Positions 35,891-49,193 of a stretch of DNA of 64,000 nt are shown here, one piece after another. The stretch spans positions 57,779-121,778 of the forward strand of contig NZ_JAPZDS010000015.1 in the NCBI RefSeq assembly GCF_029813115.1. The letters run 5' to 3'. This DNA comes from Aureimonas sp. SK2. Lineage in GTDB: Bacteria; Pseudomonadota; Alphaproteobacteria; Rhizobiales; Rhizobiaceae. A model generated the notes under the pieces. The model was not told where the DNA came from. It did not search any database and worked only from the letters and a program-made list of their open reading frames with translations. Numbering within the stretch: position 1 is the stretch's first letter; every line of letters starts with the position of its first letter. Both the position numbers and the translations under genes were made by a program.

Positions 35891-37429
35891 ATGCGATCCG
35901 GCCGGCTTCCCGCCCGCTCGAAACCCACCCCGATTCGCCAAGGTTCCGCCCCCGTGACCCAGCGCCTGCGTTCCGCCGCCCTCGCCACCCTGCCGCACGG
36001 CATCCCCGGCCCCCGCTTCGACCGCGCCCGGGCGCGGGTCGGCATCGTGCATCTCGGGCTCGGCGCCTTTCACCGCGCCCACCAGGCGGTGGCGACCGAG
36101 GCGGTGCTGGAGGCGGGCGATCTCGCCTGGGGAATTGCCGGCGTCTCCCTGCGCAGCCCGGACACGCGCGACGCCCTGGCGCCGCAGGACGGGCTCTACA
36201 CGGTGGCGGTCCGGTCCGGCGAGGGCGACCGGTTCCAGGTGGTCGGCGCGATCCTCGGGCAGCTCGTCGCCCCGGAGGACCCGGAAGCCGTGCTGGCCCT
36301 GATGGCGGCGCCCGACACGCGCATCGTCTCGCTGACCGTCACCGAGAAGGGCTATTGCCACAATCCGGCGACGGGCGAGCTCGATCGGGCGCATCCGGAT
36401 ATCGTCCACGACCTCGCCCACCCGCATGCGCCGCGCTCGGCTCCCGGCTTCCTTGTGGAGGCGCTGCGCCGCCGCCGGGAGGCGGGCCTCCCCCCCTTCA
36501 CCGTCCTGTCCTGCGACAACCTGCCGGCCAACGGCGCGACGGCACGGCGCGTCGTCTCGGCCTTCGCGACCGCCCGCGATCGCGCGCTCGGCGCGTTCGT
36601 GGAGCGCGAGGTGCCCTTTCCCTCCACCATGGTGGACCGGATCGTGCCGGCGACCACCGACGCCGACCGGACGCTCGTGGCGGACGCGATCGGGGCCGAG
36701 GATGCCTGGCCGGTGATGACCGAGCCCTTCTCGCAATGGGTGATCGAGGACCATTTCGCGCAAGGGCGGCCGGACTGGACGCTTGGCGGCGCGCGCTTCG
36801 TCGCCGATGTCGAGCCCTTCGAGCTGATGAAGCTGCGCCTTCTCAACGGCAGCCATTCGACGCTCGCCTATCTCGGCTATCTCGCCGGGCACGAGACCGT
36901 GTCGCAGGCGATGGCGGACGAACCCTTCGCCGCCCTTCTCGCGGCGATGATGGAGCGGGAGATCGCCCCGACCCTGCCGCCGCTTCCCGGCTTCGACCTC
37001 GCCGCCTACCGCGCCGAGCTGCTCGGGCGCTTCCGCAACCCGGCGCTGCGCCACCGCACCTGGCAGATCGCCATGGACGGCTCGCAGAAGGTGCCCCAGC
37101 GCCTGCTCGGCACCATCCGCGACCGGCTGGCGGCGGGCGAGCCCTTCGAGCGTCTGGCGCTCGGGCTTGCCGGATGGATCCGCTATGCCGGCGGGCGCGA
37201 CGAGCGGGGCGGGGCGATCGACGTGCGCGATCCGCTTCGCGACCGGCTGCAGGCGCTGTCGGAGGCTGCGGGCGACGACCCGGCGCGGCTGGCCGATGCG
37301 TTCCTGTCGGTGCGCGAGGTGTTCGGCGACGACCTCGGCCGCGAGCCCCGCCTGCGCGAAGCGCTGACGGCGGCGCTCGGCCGGCTTCTGGCCGTCGGCG
37401 CCCGGACGGCCGTCGCCGAGCACGCCTGA
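35891..37429 (+). CDS. Mannitol dehydrogenase-family oxidoreductase
   Basis: This 512-residue protein belongs to the long-chain polyol dehydrogenases (mannitol 2-dehydrogenase, fructuronate/tagaturonate reductase). It shows the N-terminal nucleotide-binding VGIVHLGLGAFHRAHQA, TVTEKGYCHN, VLSCDNLPANG and the catalytic lysine region FELMKLRLLNGSHSTLAYLG, which are characteristic. The substrate (mannitol, fructuronate, arabinitol) cannot be fixed. GTG 35954, after which conservation begins, is a likely alternative start. It converges with the SDR gene with a 4-bp gap. Confidence 0.9.
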   Translation: MRSGRLPARSKPTPIRQGSAPVTQRLRSAALATLPHGIPGPRFDRARARVGIVHLGLGAFHRAHQAVATEAVLEAGDLAWGIAGVSLRSPDTRDALAPQDGLYTVAVRSGEGDRFQVVGAILGQLVAPEDPEAVLALMAAPDTRIVSLTVTEKGYCHNPATGELDRAHPDIVHDLAHPHAPRSAPGFLVEALRRRREAGLPPFTVLSCDNLPANGATARRVVSAFATARDRALGAFVEREVPFPSTMVDRIVPATTDADRTLVADAIGAEDAWPVMTEPFSQWVIEDHFAQGRPDWTLGGARFVADVEPFELMKLRLLNGSHSTLAYLGYLAGHETVSQAMADEPFAALLAAMMEREIAPTLPPLPGFDLAAYRAELLGRFRNPALRHRTWQIAMDGSQKVPQRLLGTIRDRLAAGEPFERLALGLAGWIRYAGGRDERGGAIDVRDPLRDRLQALSEAAGDDPARLADAFLSVREVFGDDLGREPRLREALTAALGRLLAVGARTAVAEHA

Positions 37430-37433
37430 CCGG

Positions 37434-38138
37434 TCAGACCGAGCGCATCAGCCCGCCGTCGACGCGGATGTTCTGGCCGGTGATGTAGCCGGCGCCGTCC
37501 GAAACGAGAAAGGCGATCGTGGCGGCGATCTCCGCCATGGTCCCGTAGCGCCCCATCGGCACGCTTTGCCGGCGCTCCTCCGTGCCGGGCAGGCTGTCGA
37601 TCCAGCCGGGCAGGACGTTGTTCATGCGCAGGTTCTGCGGCGCATGGGCATCGGCGAAGAGCTTGGTGAAGGCGGCGAGCCCCGCCCGGAACACCGCCGA
37701 GGTCGGAAACAGCGGGCTCGGCTCGAAGGCCCAGGCGGTGGACACGTTGACGATCGCCCCGCCCCCGTTCGCGGCCATCAGGGGCGCGACCAGGCGGGCG
37801 GGCCGCACGACGTTGAGGAAATAGGTGTCGAGGCCGCGGTGCCAGTCCTCGTCGGTGATCTCGAGGACGGCGGCGCGCGGTCCGTGGCCGGCGCTGTTGA
37901 CCAGCGCGTCGATCCGCCCCCAGCGCTCCATCGCGCCGTCCACAAGGCGCTTCAGATCGTCCGCCGACTGGTTCGACCCGGTGACGCCGAAGCCGCCCAG
38001 CGCCTGGGCCAGTGCCTCGCCCTTGCCGGACGACGAAAGGATCGCGACCTTGAACCCGTCGTCGGCGAGGCGCCGCGCCGCCGCCGCGCCCATGCCGCTG
38101 CCCCCCGCCGTCACCAGCGCCACCTTGCCCGTCGTCAT
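37434..38138 (-). CDS. Atypical short-chain dehydrogenase/reductase
   Basis: The 234-residue protein has a good SDR nucleotide-binding domain: VALVTAGGSGMGAAAARRL (TGxxxGxG), LVNSAGHGPRA and the C-terminal GYITGQNIRVDGGLMRSV. The catalytic Ser is in NVSTAWAF (Ser133), but where Tyr-x3-Lys should stand the sequence reads FPTSAVFRAGLAAFTK, so Tyr and Lys are Thr/Ser and Phe/Arg. The fold is thus that of an SDR but the usual chemistry is not expected. I recall a small alphaproteobacterial SDR group with this same region. ATG 38138 has GGAG just before it; the frame is open another 51 codons upstream. Confidence 0.88.
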   Translation of the reverse strand: MTTGKVALVTAGGSGMGAAAARRLADDGFKVAILSSSGKGEALAQALGGFGVTGSNQSADDLKRLVDGAMERWGRIDALVNSAGHGPRAAVLEITDEDWHRGLDTYFLNVVRPARLVAPLMAANGGGAIVNVSTAWAFEPSPLFPTSAVFRAGLAAFTKLFADAHAPQNLRMNNVLPGWIDSLPGTEERRQSVPMGRYGTMAEIAATIAFLVSDGAGYITGQNIRVDGGLMRSV

Positions 38139-38344
38139 CCCGTTCTCCGCTTCCAGCTCCTGCGCGCTTTGTCGCAGCCATGCGCTGCCGATCGTGGCAT
38201 GCTCCATGCCGCCATGGCCAGCGCCCGCCGTCCGCTGGGCATGCGGCCACGTGCAATTGCGTTGCGCGGCCGGAAGCGCTTGGTTAGTCAATATCGTACG
38301 GCCTTCCGGCCGCCGAGCGACCCTTGAGCCGAAGAGTGCCTCCG

Positions 38345-39847
38345 ATGCGTGTACCGTCCGATCGGACCTCGTCCGGCAATGCCGAACTCGACCAGATCCT
38401 AGACGGCGGCCTGCCGACGGGCCGGCTCTATCTCGTCGAGGGCGCGCCGGGCTCGGGCAAGACGACGCTGGCCATGCGCTTCCTGCTCGACGGCGCGGCG
38501 CGGGGCGAGCGCTGCCTCTACATCACCCTGTCGGAAACGCGCGAGGAACTTCTGGCCGTGGCCGCCTCGCACGGTTTCGACCTTTCCGCCATCGACATCT
38601 TCGAGCTGTCCTCGGCCGAGGCGGTGCTCGGCGAAGGCCGCGAGCAGTCGATCCTCCATTCCTGGGAGGTAGAGCTCGGCGGCATGATCCAGCTCATCCA
38701 GGACGAGGTGGAACGCGTGCGCCCCGATCGTGTCGTCTTCGACAGCCTGTCGGAGATGCGCCTCGTGGCGCAGGACGCGCTGCGCTACCGGCGCCAGGTG
38801 CTGCTGCTCAAGCAGTTCTTCGCCCCGCGCGGATCGACGGTGATCCTGATCGACGACCTGACGGCGGGCGAATCCGGGCGGCGCGACACGCATCTCCACA
38901 GCCTCTGCCACGGCGTCCTGACGCTGGAGCGCCTCACGCTCGACTTCGGCGCGGCGCGGCGGCGCCTCCAGGTGCAGAAGCTGCGCGGGGTGGCCTTTGT
39001 CGCCGGCTACCACGACTTCTCCATCCGGCGCGGCGGGCTCCAGGTGTTTCCGCGCCTCGTCGCGGCCGACCACCACGCGCCCTTCGTCGGCGAGCCGATG
39101 GCGAGCGGGATACCCGAGCTGGACGCGCTCCTGCACGGCGGCCCCTTGCGCGGCACGAGCACGCTGATCTCCGGCCCGGCCGGCGCCGGCAAGACGACGC
39201 TCGCTCTCCAGTTCGTCGAGGCCGCCTGCCGGCGCGGCGAGCCCTGCACGATCTACGAATTCGACGAGCGCATCGGCACCATGATGGTGCGCGCGGCGGC
39301 CATGGGTCTCCATCTGGCGGAGCATATCGAGAGCGGCCTCCTGCGCATCGTCCAGGTCGATCCGGCCGAGATCGCGCCCGGCGAGTTCGCCTTCGGCGTG
39401 CGGCGCGAAGTGGAGGAGCGGGGCTGCCGCTTCCTGGTGATCGACAGTCTCAACGGCTATCTCGCCGCCATGCCGCAGGAGCAGCAGCTCATCCTGCAGA
39501 TCCACGAGCTCCTGTCCTATCTCAACCAGAAGGGCGTCGGCACCTTCCTGATCAACCCGCAGAGCGGACTGGTCGGCACCATGGCGACGGGCACGCTCAA
39601 CATCTCCTATGTCGCCGACGCCGTGATCCTCGTCCGGTTCTTCGAGGCGGAAGGGCGCTTCCGCAAGGCGATCTCGGTGCTCAAGAACCGCAGCGGCCCG
39701 CACGAGGAGGCGATCCGCGAATTGCGCATCGATGCACAAGGGGTGCGCGTCGGGGCGCCTCTCTCGGAGTTCCGGGGCATCCTGACCGGCACGCCCGAAT
39801 ATGTCGGGGCGAGCGGCCCGCTGATGGAAGAGCGGACGCGTGCATAG
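38345..39847 (+). CDS. Double-domain KaiC-like RecA-family ATPase
   Basis: The 500-residue protein has two tandem KaiC/RecA domains. Each has a Walker A motif: VEGAPGSGKTTLAMRFL (about residue 35) and ISGPAGAGKTTLALQF (about residue 280). Walker B regions are DRVVFDSLSEMRLV and RFLVIDSLNGYLAAM, and the glutamates EFDERIGTM match KaiC-type ATPases. In cyanobacteria KaiC is the clock protein, but no kaiA or kaiB is here. Its stop overlaps the start of a hybrid histidine kinase by 8 bp. This pairing suggests that it is the regulator or partner of the kinase. Confidence 0.87.
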   Translation: MRVPSDRTSSGNAELDQILDGGLPTGRLYLVEGAPGSGKTTLAMRFLLDGAARGERCLYITLSETREELLAVAASHGFDLSAIDIFELSSAEAVLGEGREQSILHSWEVELGGMIQLIQDEVERVRPDRVVFDSLSEMRLVAQDALRYRRQVLLLKQFFAPRGSTVILIDDLTAGESGRRDTHLHSLCHGVLTLERLTLDFGAARRRLQVQKLRGVAFVAGYHDFSIRRGGLQVFPRLVAADHHAPFVGEPMASGIPELDALLHGGPLRGTSTLISGPAGAGKTTLALQFVEAACRRGEPCTIYEFDERIGTMMVRAAAMGLHLAEHIESGLLRIVQVDPAEIAPGEFAFGVRREVEERGCRFLVIDSLNGYLAAMPQEQQLILQIHELLSYLNQKGVGTFLINPQSGLVGTMATGTLNISYVADAVILVRFFEAEGRFRKAISVLKNRSGPHEEAIRELRIDAQGVRVGAPLSEFRGILTGTPEYVGASGPLMEERTRA

Positions 39848-41924
39848 GCGGGCGGCGCACGGCTTCGAGGTCCTGATCTGCGCCCCCTTCGGGCGCGATG
39901 CCGAGAGCATGCGCGAACTTCTGACCCACGAGGGCTACCGGACCGCCGTGTGCGGCGATCTCGGCGAGCTCGCCCGCCGCGTTGCGGGCGAGGCGGGCGA
40001 GGCGGTGGGTCTGATCCTCGTCACGCAGGAGGCGCTGGACGGCGGCTTCGACCAGCTCGCCCGGGCGCTCGCCGCCCAGCCGGACTGGTCCGACATCCCC
40101 ATCATGGTGCTGGCGGCCCGGCGCACCGGACGGTCCGACGCGGTCGTCGGCCTGCGCCACCGCCTGCCGGAGGCCGTCACCAACGTCACGATCCTGGAGC
40201 GTCCGCTCGGCATCGAGTCGCTGGTCAGCTCCATCGCCTCGTCAATGCGGGCGCGCCAGAAGCAGTTCGAGATGCGCGACCGGCTGCACGAGCTGACCGC
40301 CAGCCGCGAGGCGCTGGCCGCCTCCGAGCGCGAGCTGCGGCTCGTGACCGACTCGCTGCCCGTCCTGATCGCCTTCGTCGACCGCGACCTCGTCTATCGC
40401 TTCGCCAACCGTGCCTACGAGGCGTGGTTCGGTACCGGTCCGGACGAGGTGGTCGGCCGGACCATCCCGGACATTCTCGGCCCCGAAACCTTCGACACGC
40501 GCCGCGCGGCGGTGGCCAAGGCGCTGGCCGGCGAGGAGGCGCTTCTCGAAACCACGCTCGTCCGCCCCGGACGGACTGACCGCGTGGTGGAGATCCGATA
40601 CCTGCCGCGCCGCGACCGGCGGGGCGCGGTCGACGGGTTCCACATCTTCGTACTCGACGTCACCGCGCAGAAGCGCATGGAGACCGAGCTGCGCGAGGCC
40701 GCCGCCATGCTGGAGGCGCGCGTCGCCGAGCGCACGGAGGCGCTGTCGGCCGAGATGGCGCGGCGCGAGAGCGTGGAGGAGGCGCTGCGCCAGAGCCAGA
40801 AGATGGAGGCGATCGGCCAGCTCACGGGCGGCATCGCGCACGACTTCAACAACATGCTGGCCGGCGTCATCGGCTCGCTCGACCTGATGCGCCGGCGCAT
40901 CGAGACCGGTGATACGGAGGCGCTGGAGCGCTACCGCGCCAACGCCATGCAGGCGGCCCAGCGCGCGGCGACCCTGACCGCGCGCCTCCTCGCCTTCGGC
41001 CGGCGGCAGTCGCTCGACCTCAAGGCGCTCGACCTCAACGCAGTGGTCGGCGAGATCGAGGACCTCCTGCGCCGCACGCTCGGCGAGAACATCGCGATCG
41101 CCATCCGCCTCAGCCCCGAGCCGCTGGTCGCGCGCACCGACGTCAGCCAGCTCGAGAACTCGCTCCTGAACCTCGCCATCAACGCCCGCGACGCCATGCC
41201 CGACGGCGGCCGGCTGACCATCTCGGCGCGGCGGGCAACGCCGGCCGAGGCCGCCGAGGCGGCCCGCCCCGGCCCCTTCGCGGTCTTGGAAGTGGCCGAT
41301 ACCGGCTCCGGCATGTCGCCGGAGACGCTGGCCAAGGCCTTCGAGCCCTTCTTCACCACCAAGCCGCTCGGCCAGGGCACCGGCCTCGGCCTGTCGCAGA
41401 TCTACGGCTTCGCCCGCCAGTCCGGCGGCCACGTGTCCATCCGGAGCGTCGAGGGGGAGGGCACCACGATCCGGCTGCTCCTGCCGGCGGAAGCCGGCCC
41501 CGCGCCGGTGGAGGCGATGCAAGAGACCGGCGAAGCACCGGCGGGCGAGGGCGAGACGGTGCTCGTGGTGGAGGACGAGGGGCTGGTTCGCATGCTGATC
41601 GTCGACGTCCTCGGCGATCTCGGCTACCAGCCGCTGGAAGCGGTGGACGCGGCCATGGCGCTGCCGATCCTCGAATCGTCGGCGCGGATCGACCTCCTCG
41701 TGACGGATGTCGGCCTGCCCGGCATGAACGGGCGGCAGCTCGCCGAGATCGCGCGGCGCCTGCGTCCGCAGCTCAAGATCCTGTTCGTGACGGGCTACGC
41801 CGAATCGGCCTCCGTGCGGGGCGAGTTCCTCGGCGAGAACATGGACCTCATCGCCAAGCCCTTCGAGTACGACGCCCTCGGCGCCAAGGTGCGCGAGATG
41901 ATCCTGGGGTGGACGCCGGCCTGA
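39840..41924 (+). CDS. Hybrid sensor histidine kinase (pseudo-REC, PAS, HisKA, HATPase, REC)
   Basis: This 694-residue kinase starts at GTG 39840, inside the end of the KaiC-like gene. Its order is an N-terminal receiver-like domain (about 8-130) that lacks the phospho-Asp at the expected strand (LILVTQEAL), a PAS domain (about 165-280), a coiled coil, HisKA with His334 ([11 protein letters not shown]), the ATP domain ([31 protein letters not shown]) and a C-terminal receiver with Asp623 ([11 protein letters not shown]). The degenerate first domain may bind the KaiC-like protein. No output regulator is adjacent. Confidence 0.92.
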   Translation: MHRRAAHGFEVLICAPFGRDAESMRELLTHEGYRTAVCGDLGELARRVAGEAGEAVGLILVTQEALDGGFDQLARALAAQPDWSDIPIMVLAARRTGRSDAVVGLRHRLPEAVTNVTILERPLGIESLVSSIASSMRARQKQFEMRDRLHELTASREALAASERELRLVTDSLPVLIAFVDRDLVYRFANRAYEAWFGTGPDEVVGRTIPDILGPETFDTRRAAVAKALAGEEALLETTLVRPGRTDRVVEIRYLPRRDRRGAVDGFHIFVLDVTAQKRMETELREAAAMLEARVAERTEALSAEMARRESVEEALRQSQKMEAIGQLTGGIAHDFNNMLAGVIGSLDLMRRRIETGDTEALERYRANAMQAAQRAATLTARLLAFGRRQSLDLKALDLNAVVGEIEDLLRRTLGENIAIAIRLSPEPLVARTDVSQLENSLLNLAINARDAMPDGGRLTISARRATPAEAAEAARPGPFAVLEVADTGSGMSPETLAKAFEPFFTTKPLGQGTGLGLSQIYGFARQSGGHVSIRSVEGEGTTIRLLLPAEAGPAPVEAMQETGEAPAGEGETVLVVEDEGLVRMLIVDVLGDLGYQPLEAVDAAMALPILESSARIDLLVTDVGLPGMNGRQLAEIARRLRPQLKILFVTGYAESASVRGEFLGENMDLIAKPFEYDALGAKVREMILGWTPA

Positions 41925-41963
41925 GCGCGGCGCCCGCCATCGCGTTCTCGCGCAGGGGCACGC

Positions 41964-42353
41964 TCAGCAGTTGGCCGCGATCCCCTGCGTGTCGTTGGCG
42001 GCGCGGGCGGTCTGGCAGGCGGCGTCGCGCGTCAGGTTGTTGAGGCCCTGCTTGGCCGATTCGATCGCCTGACCGGTGGCCTCCTGCGCGCGCTGGAGCG
42101 CGGGGGCGGCGGCGTCGCGCGCTTCCGTCGCGGCGGCCCCGATCGCCTGGCCGGTCTGGCGGCCGGCCTCGCCGATCGCATCGGCGGCCTGCTGGGCTTC
42201 CGTGCGTGCGGTTCCCGTGGCCGTCGCGGGTGCCGGCGCGGTGGTGGTGGTGGTCGCGGCGGGCGCGGTGGCGGCCGGCGTCGAGGGGGCATCGTCGCTG
42301 CAGGCGGCGAGCGCCAGCGTGGCGGCGAGAGCCCAGGGCGTCAGCTTGTTCAT
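41964..42353 (-). CDS. Small Thr/Ala-rich lipoprotein
   Basis: The 129-residue product begins [20 protein letters not shown], a lipoprotein signal with lipobox LAAC. A low-complexity Thr/Ala/Pro segment (about 25-45) is followed by a helical Ala/Gln-rich part ([20 protein letters not shown]). The last third has two cysteines ([15 protein letters not shown]). I start at ATG 42353, since AAGGA is 9 nt upstream; ATG 42359 would add two residues. I recognise no family. It may be a cell-envelope protein. Confidence 0.72.
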   Translation of the reverse strand: MNKLTPWALAATLALAACSDDAPSTPAATAPAATTTTTAPAPATATGTARTEAQQAADAIGEAGRQTGQAIGAAATEARDAAAPALQRAQEATGQAIESAKQGLNNLTRDAACQTARAANDTQGIAANC

Positions 42354-42614
42354 GACCATCGATCCTTCGTGTGAGGCCGCCGGAGCGGCATCCCTTCGCG
42401 GCGGGAAGGTGCGGCGGCGGCGCCCGGTTTCAAGAGCCGGCTACCGCTCGGCCCTGACCGCCCCACGATGGGCGCCGCGAAAACCCCCGCTCGATCAGGG
42501 TCTTGGCAGGTTTCGAAGCGAAAGGGCGGCTTTCTGTCCACCTCGTGTTCACCATCCGTCCACCTTCCGGCGCTAGGACTAGGGGCTCACGAGAGCCTTG
42601 AAGGGAGCCGCCCC

Positions 42615-43388
42615 ATGCCCCAGCGAAAGCCGCGATCCCGCAAGGCGAGCGCCGCGTCGTCGCGCGCGCGGGCCGGTTCCGGGCGCGTCGGTCCGCTCTG
42701 GTGGGGGGCGGGCATCCTCGCCCTCGGCTGGATCGCCTTCGACGCCAACCGCCCGCTGGTGGAACGCCACGTTCCGCAACTCGCCGACCTCCGGATGCCC
42801 TGGCAGGCGCCCGAGCCCGCGCCGGCCCGCCGGGAGACGCCCCGCGCCGCTCCGGTCCGCGAGGCCGCCGAGCGACCCGCCGCCCGGCCGGCGTCCCCGC
42901 GCCCGGCCGCCAAGCCGCAGCAACCCGAGGCACCGCGCACGGCGGCGCTTCGCGCGCCCGTTCCGCCCGCCGTCGTGAAGCCCGCCGTCGTGAAGCCGGT
43001 CGTCCCGGTCGCCGCGCCCCGGCGCGGCGAGGAGGCGCCGGGCCGCCCGGCCGCTCCGGCCGCCGGCGTCGTGCGGGCGCTCCCGACCACCGGATCCTCC
43101 TTCACCACGCAGGGGCCGACGCCGCTGCGCCGGGCGCCGAGCGCCGGCTCGCCGGTCTGGATGGTTCTGGACGCCGGGCGCCCCTTGCGCGTGACGCGCC
43201 GCGAGGGCGGGTTCGCCCGCGTCGAATCCGGCATCTTCACCGGCTGGGTGGAGGCTGCGGTCGTGCCCGAGGCGGCAACGGCGCCCCCCGCCGCCGTGCC
43301 GGCCCGCGCCGGCACCATGCCGACGCTCGCGGCGGCGGCCGCGCGCCGGGCCGGGCCGGTGCCCACGGCCAGCGTGCCCGCGCGCTGA
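42615..43388 (+). CDS. SH3-domain protein with one membrane helix
   Basis: A 257-residue protein with a basic cytoplasmic start, one membrane helix (about 26-42, GPLWWGAGILALGWIAF), a long Pro/Ala-rich linker (about 60-155), and a bacterial SH3-like domain near 165-230 (TTQGPTPLRRAPSAGSPV, GFARVESGIFTGWVEAAVV). SH3 domains of this kind often bind cell-wall peptide. The C-terminus is again Ala/Pro-rich. The start has AAGGGAG seven bases upstream. It converges with the response regulator gene. Confidence 0.78.
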   Translation: MPQRKPRSRKASAASSRARAGSGRVGPLWWGAGILALGWIAFDANRPLVERHVPQLADLRMPWQAPEPAPARRETPRAAPVREAAERPAARPASPRPAAKPQQPEAPRTAALRAPVPPAVVKPAVVKPVVPVAAPRRGEEAPGRPAAPAAGVVRALPTTGSSFTTQGPTPLRRAPSAGSPVWMVLDAGRPLRVTRREGGFARVESGIFTGWVEAAVVPEAATAPPAAVPARAGTMPTLAAAAARRAGPVPTASVPAR

Positions 43389-43392
43389 CGGT

Positions 43393-44308
43393 TCAGCGCT
43401 CGGACAGGGTCTTCATCACCAGAAAGGTAGCTGAGGCGCGGTTCTCGACGCCGAGCTTGGCGAACACGACCTCCAGGTGCTTGTTCACCGTGCGCGGGCT
43501 CAAGGAAAGGATCTCGGCGATGTCGCGATTGGACTTGCCGCGCGACAGCCAGACCAGGACGTCGGCCTCCCGCGCGGTGAGCTGAAAGCGCTCGCGAAGC
43601 AGGGTTTCCTCCGCCGAGGCGTCCTCGACGCTAAGCCGGAACAGGTGCTCGCCGTCGGCCACCGTGCCGACGGTGGACAAGGCGACCCGCCGCCCCGGCT
43701 CGGCGGGCAGGGACCAGCCGCCGGGCGGCGCGCGGGCGGGATCGGCACCGGCCGCAAGCCAGGCGTGCGCCGGGGCGGGCAGGGCAGGGCCTTGCGTGCC
43801 GGGCGCGCCCTCCAGGAGCCGCCCCGCCTGGGGCGTCGCCCAAAGGAGGCGCCCGTCCCCGTCCGTCGCGAACAGGAAGCGGCCGGTCGTGTCCAAGGCG
43901 GCCCGCGCGCTCGAAGCCGAGCGGGCGCTGGCGAGGTGGACGCGGATGCGCGCGAGGAGTTCGTCCGGCACGATGGGCTTGACCACGTAGTCGACGCCGC
44001 CGGCGTTCAGCCCCCGCACCACGTGCTCGGTGTCGCCGAGGCCGGTCATGAAGACAACGGGCACATGGCGCAGCGCCGGGTCGGCCTTCAGGCGGCGCGT
44101 CGTCTCGAAGCCGTCGAGGCCGGGCATCACCGCATCCATCAGGACGATGTCGGGCGTGATCTCGGCGGCGATGGCGAGCGCCTGGGCGCCTTCCAGCGCG
44201 ACCAGCACCGTCGCGCCCGTCGCCTCGATCGCATCGGTCAGGAGGCGGAGCGTATCGGGCGAATCGTCCACCACGAGAACGATCTGGCTTTCGCCGCCGG
44301 GCGTGGTC

Positions 44309-44316
<8 letters not shown>
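43393..44316 (-). CDS. LuxR/NarL-type response regulator (REC, PAS-like middle, HTH)
   Basis: The 307-residue protein has an N-terminal receiver (VVDDSPDTLRLL, phospho-acceptor Asp61 in PDIVLMDAVMPGLDG, conserved Thr and Lys in VFMTGLGD and YVVKPIVPDE), a poorly conserved PAS-like middle (about 140-235) and a LuxR helix-turn-helix (ARLTARE-type: QLTAREADVLVWLSRGKSNR, then LSLSPRTVNKHLEVVFAKL). It overlaps the end of the transporter-kinase gene by 8 bp and is surely its partner. The palindrome at 47756-47771, in the shared upstream promoter, is its likely binding site. Confidence 0.93.
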
Positions 44317-47695
<3,379 letters not shown>

Positions 47696-47755
47696 TCCGG
47701 TCCTGGCTGGTTGCGTCGTCGCTCCGATCCTATGCGCGGCGGTGGCGGCCGCGTC

Positions 47756-47771
47756 TACGTCATTTGACGTA
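47756..47771. promoter_or_regulatory. 16-bp palindrome in the divergent sensor-urtA promoter
   Basis: TACGTCA-TT-TGACGTA is a perfect palindrome in the 155-bp gap, 61 bp from the sensor start and 80 bp from the urtA start. This location and symmetry fit binding by the dimeric LuxR-type response regulator of the locus. Confidence 0.55.
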
Positions 47772-47850
47772 TGTCCCCCCGCGCCCTCGCGTCCGATGGT
47801 CCCCTCCGGCGGCGGGGGTGCCGCGAACCGATCCATGAGGGGACGATCCC

Positions 47851-49155
47851 ATGCGAGTTTCGACGAAGGCCGGCTGGCTGCTCGGCGCCTATGCCGCCAC
47901 CACGTTCGCGGCGGGCCTTTCGGCCCACGCCCAGGAAGACACGATCAAGGTCGGCATCCTCCACTCGCTGTCGGGCACGATGGCGATTTCGGAGACGACC
48001 CTGAAGGACGCCATGCTGATGCTCATCGACGAGCAGAACAAGAAGGGCGGCGTCCTCGGCAAGAAGCTCGAGGCGGTGGTCGTCGATCCCGCCTCCGACT
48101 GGCCGCTCTTCGCCGAGCGGGCGCGCGGCCTGATCGCGCAGGACAAGGTCGCCGCCGTCTTCGGCTGCTGGACGTCGGTGTCGCGCAAGTCGGTTCTGCC
48201 GGTGTTCAAGGAGCTGAACTCGATCCTGTTCTATCCCGTCCAGTACGAGGGCGAGGAATCCGAGCGCAACGTCTTCTACACCGGCGCCGCGCCCAACCAG
48301 CAGGCCATTCCCGCCGTCGACTACCTGATGGAGGAAGGCGTCGAGCGCTGGGTGCTGGAGGGCACGGACTACGTCTACCCGCGCACCACCAATAAGATCC
48401 TCGAGGCCTATCTCAAGTCCAAGGGCGTCGCCGCCGAGGACATCAAGGTCAACTACACGCCCTTCGGCTTCTCCGACTGGCAGACCGAGGTCTCGGCGAT
48501 CAAGGAGTTCGGCTCGGCCGGCAAGAAGACCGCCGTGGTCTCGACCGTTAACGGCGACGCCAACGTGCCCTTCTACAAGGAGCTCGCCAACCAGGGCGTC
48601 TCGGCTTCCGAGCTTCCCGTCGTCGCCTTCTCGGTGGGCGAGGAGGAGCTGGCCGGCATCGACACCAAGCCGCTGGTCGGCCACCTCGCGGCCTGGAACT
48701 ACTTCCAGTCCGTCGATACGCCCGAGAACGAGGCGTTCATCGCCAAGTGGCGCGAGTTCACCAAGGACGCCGACCGCGTGACCAACGACCCGATGGAGGC
48801 CCACTATATCGGCTTCAACATGTGGGTGAAGGCTGTCGAGGCCGCCGGCACCACGGACACCGACAAGGTGATCGACGCGATGATCGGCGTCGCCGTGCCG
48901 AACCTCACGGGCGGCTTCTCCTCCATGGGCGCCAACCACCACATCACCAAGCCCGTGCTGATCGGCGAGATCCAGGAGGACGGCCAGTTCGAGGTGGTGC
49001 ACGAGACGTCCGGCCTGGTGCTCGGCGACGAGTGGTCCGACTATCTGCCGGAATCCAAGCCCCTGATCGCCGACTGGCGCGCCCCGATGTCCTGCGGCAA
49101 CTTCAACACCGAGACCGGCAAGTGCGGCGGAGCGGGAGCTGCGGCCTCCAACTGA
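47851..49155 (+). CDS. urtA: Urea-type ABC transporter substrate-binding protein
   Basis: A 434-residue periplasmic binding protein with a signal peptide (to about residue 28, SAHAQ) and the UrtA pattern: IKVGILHSLSGTMAISETTL, FGCWTSVSRKSVLPVFKELN, LFYPVQYEGEE, FYTGAAPNQQAIPAVDYL and the DPMEAHYIGFNMW region. These are characteristic of UrtA (urea and short amides). GAGGGG precedes ATG 47851. A stable stem-loop separates it from urtB. No urease genes are in the window, so the substrate may be urea or a relative. Confidence 0.92.
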   Translation: MRVSTKAGWLLGAYAATTFAAGLSAHAQEDTIKVGILHSLSGTMAISETTLKDAMLMLIDEQNKKGGVLGKKLEAVVVDPASDWPLFAERARGLIAQDKVAAVFGCWTSVSRKSVLPVFKELNSILFYPVQYEGEESERNVFYTGAAPNQQAIPAVDYLMEEGVERWVLEGTDYVYPRTTNKILEAYLKSKGVAAEDIKVNYTPFGFSDWQTEVSAIKEFGSAGKKTAVVSTVNGDANVPFYKELANQGVSASELPVVAFSVGEEELAGIDTKPLVGHLAAWNYFQSVDTPENEAFIAKWREFTKDADRVTNDPMEAHYIGFNMWVKAVEAAGTTDTDKVIDAMIGVAVPNLTGGFSSMGANHHITKPVLIGEIQEDGQFEVVHETSGLVLGDEWSDYLPESKPLIADWRAPMSCGNFNTETGKCGGAGAAASN

Positions 49156-49193
49156 CCGCACGGGATCGGCCGTCCCGGCGGCCATGTCCCCTC

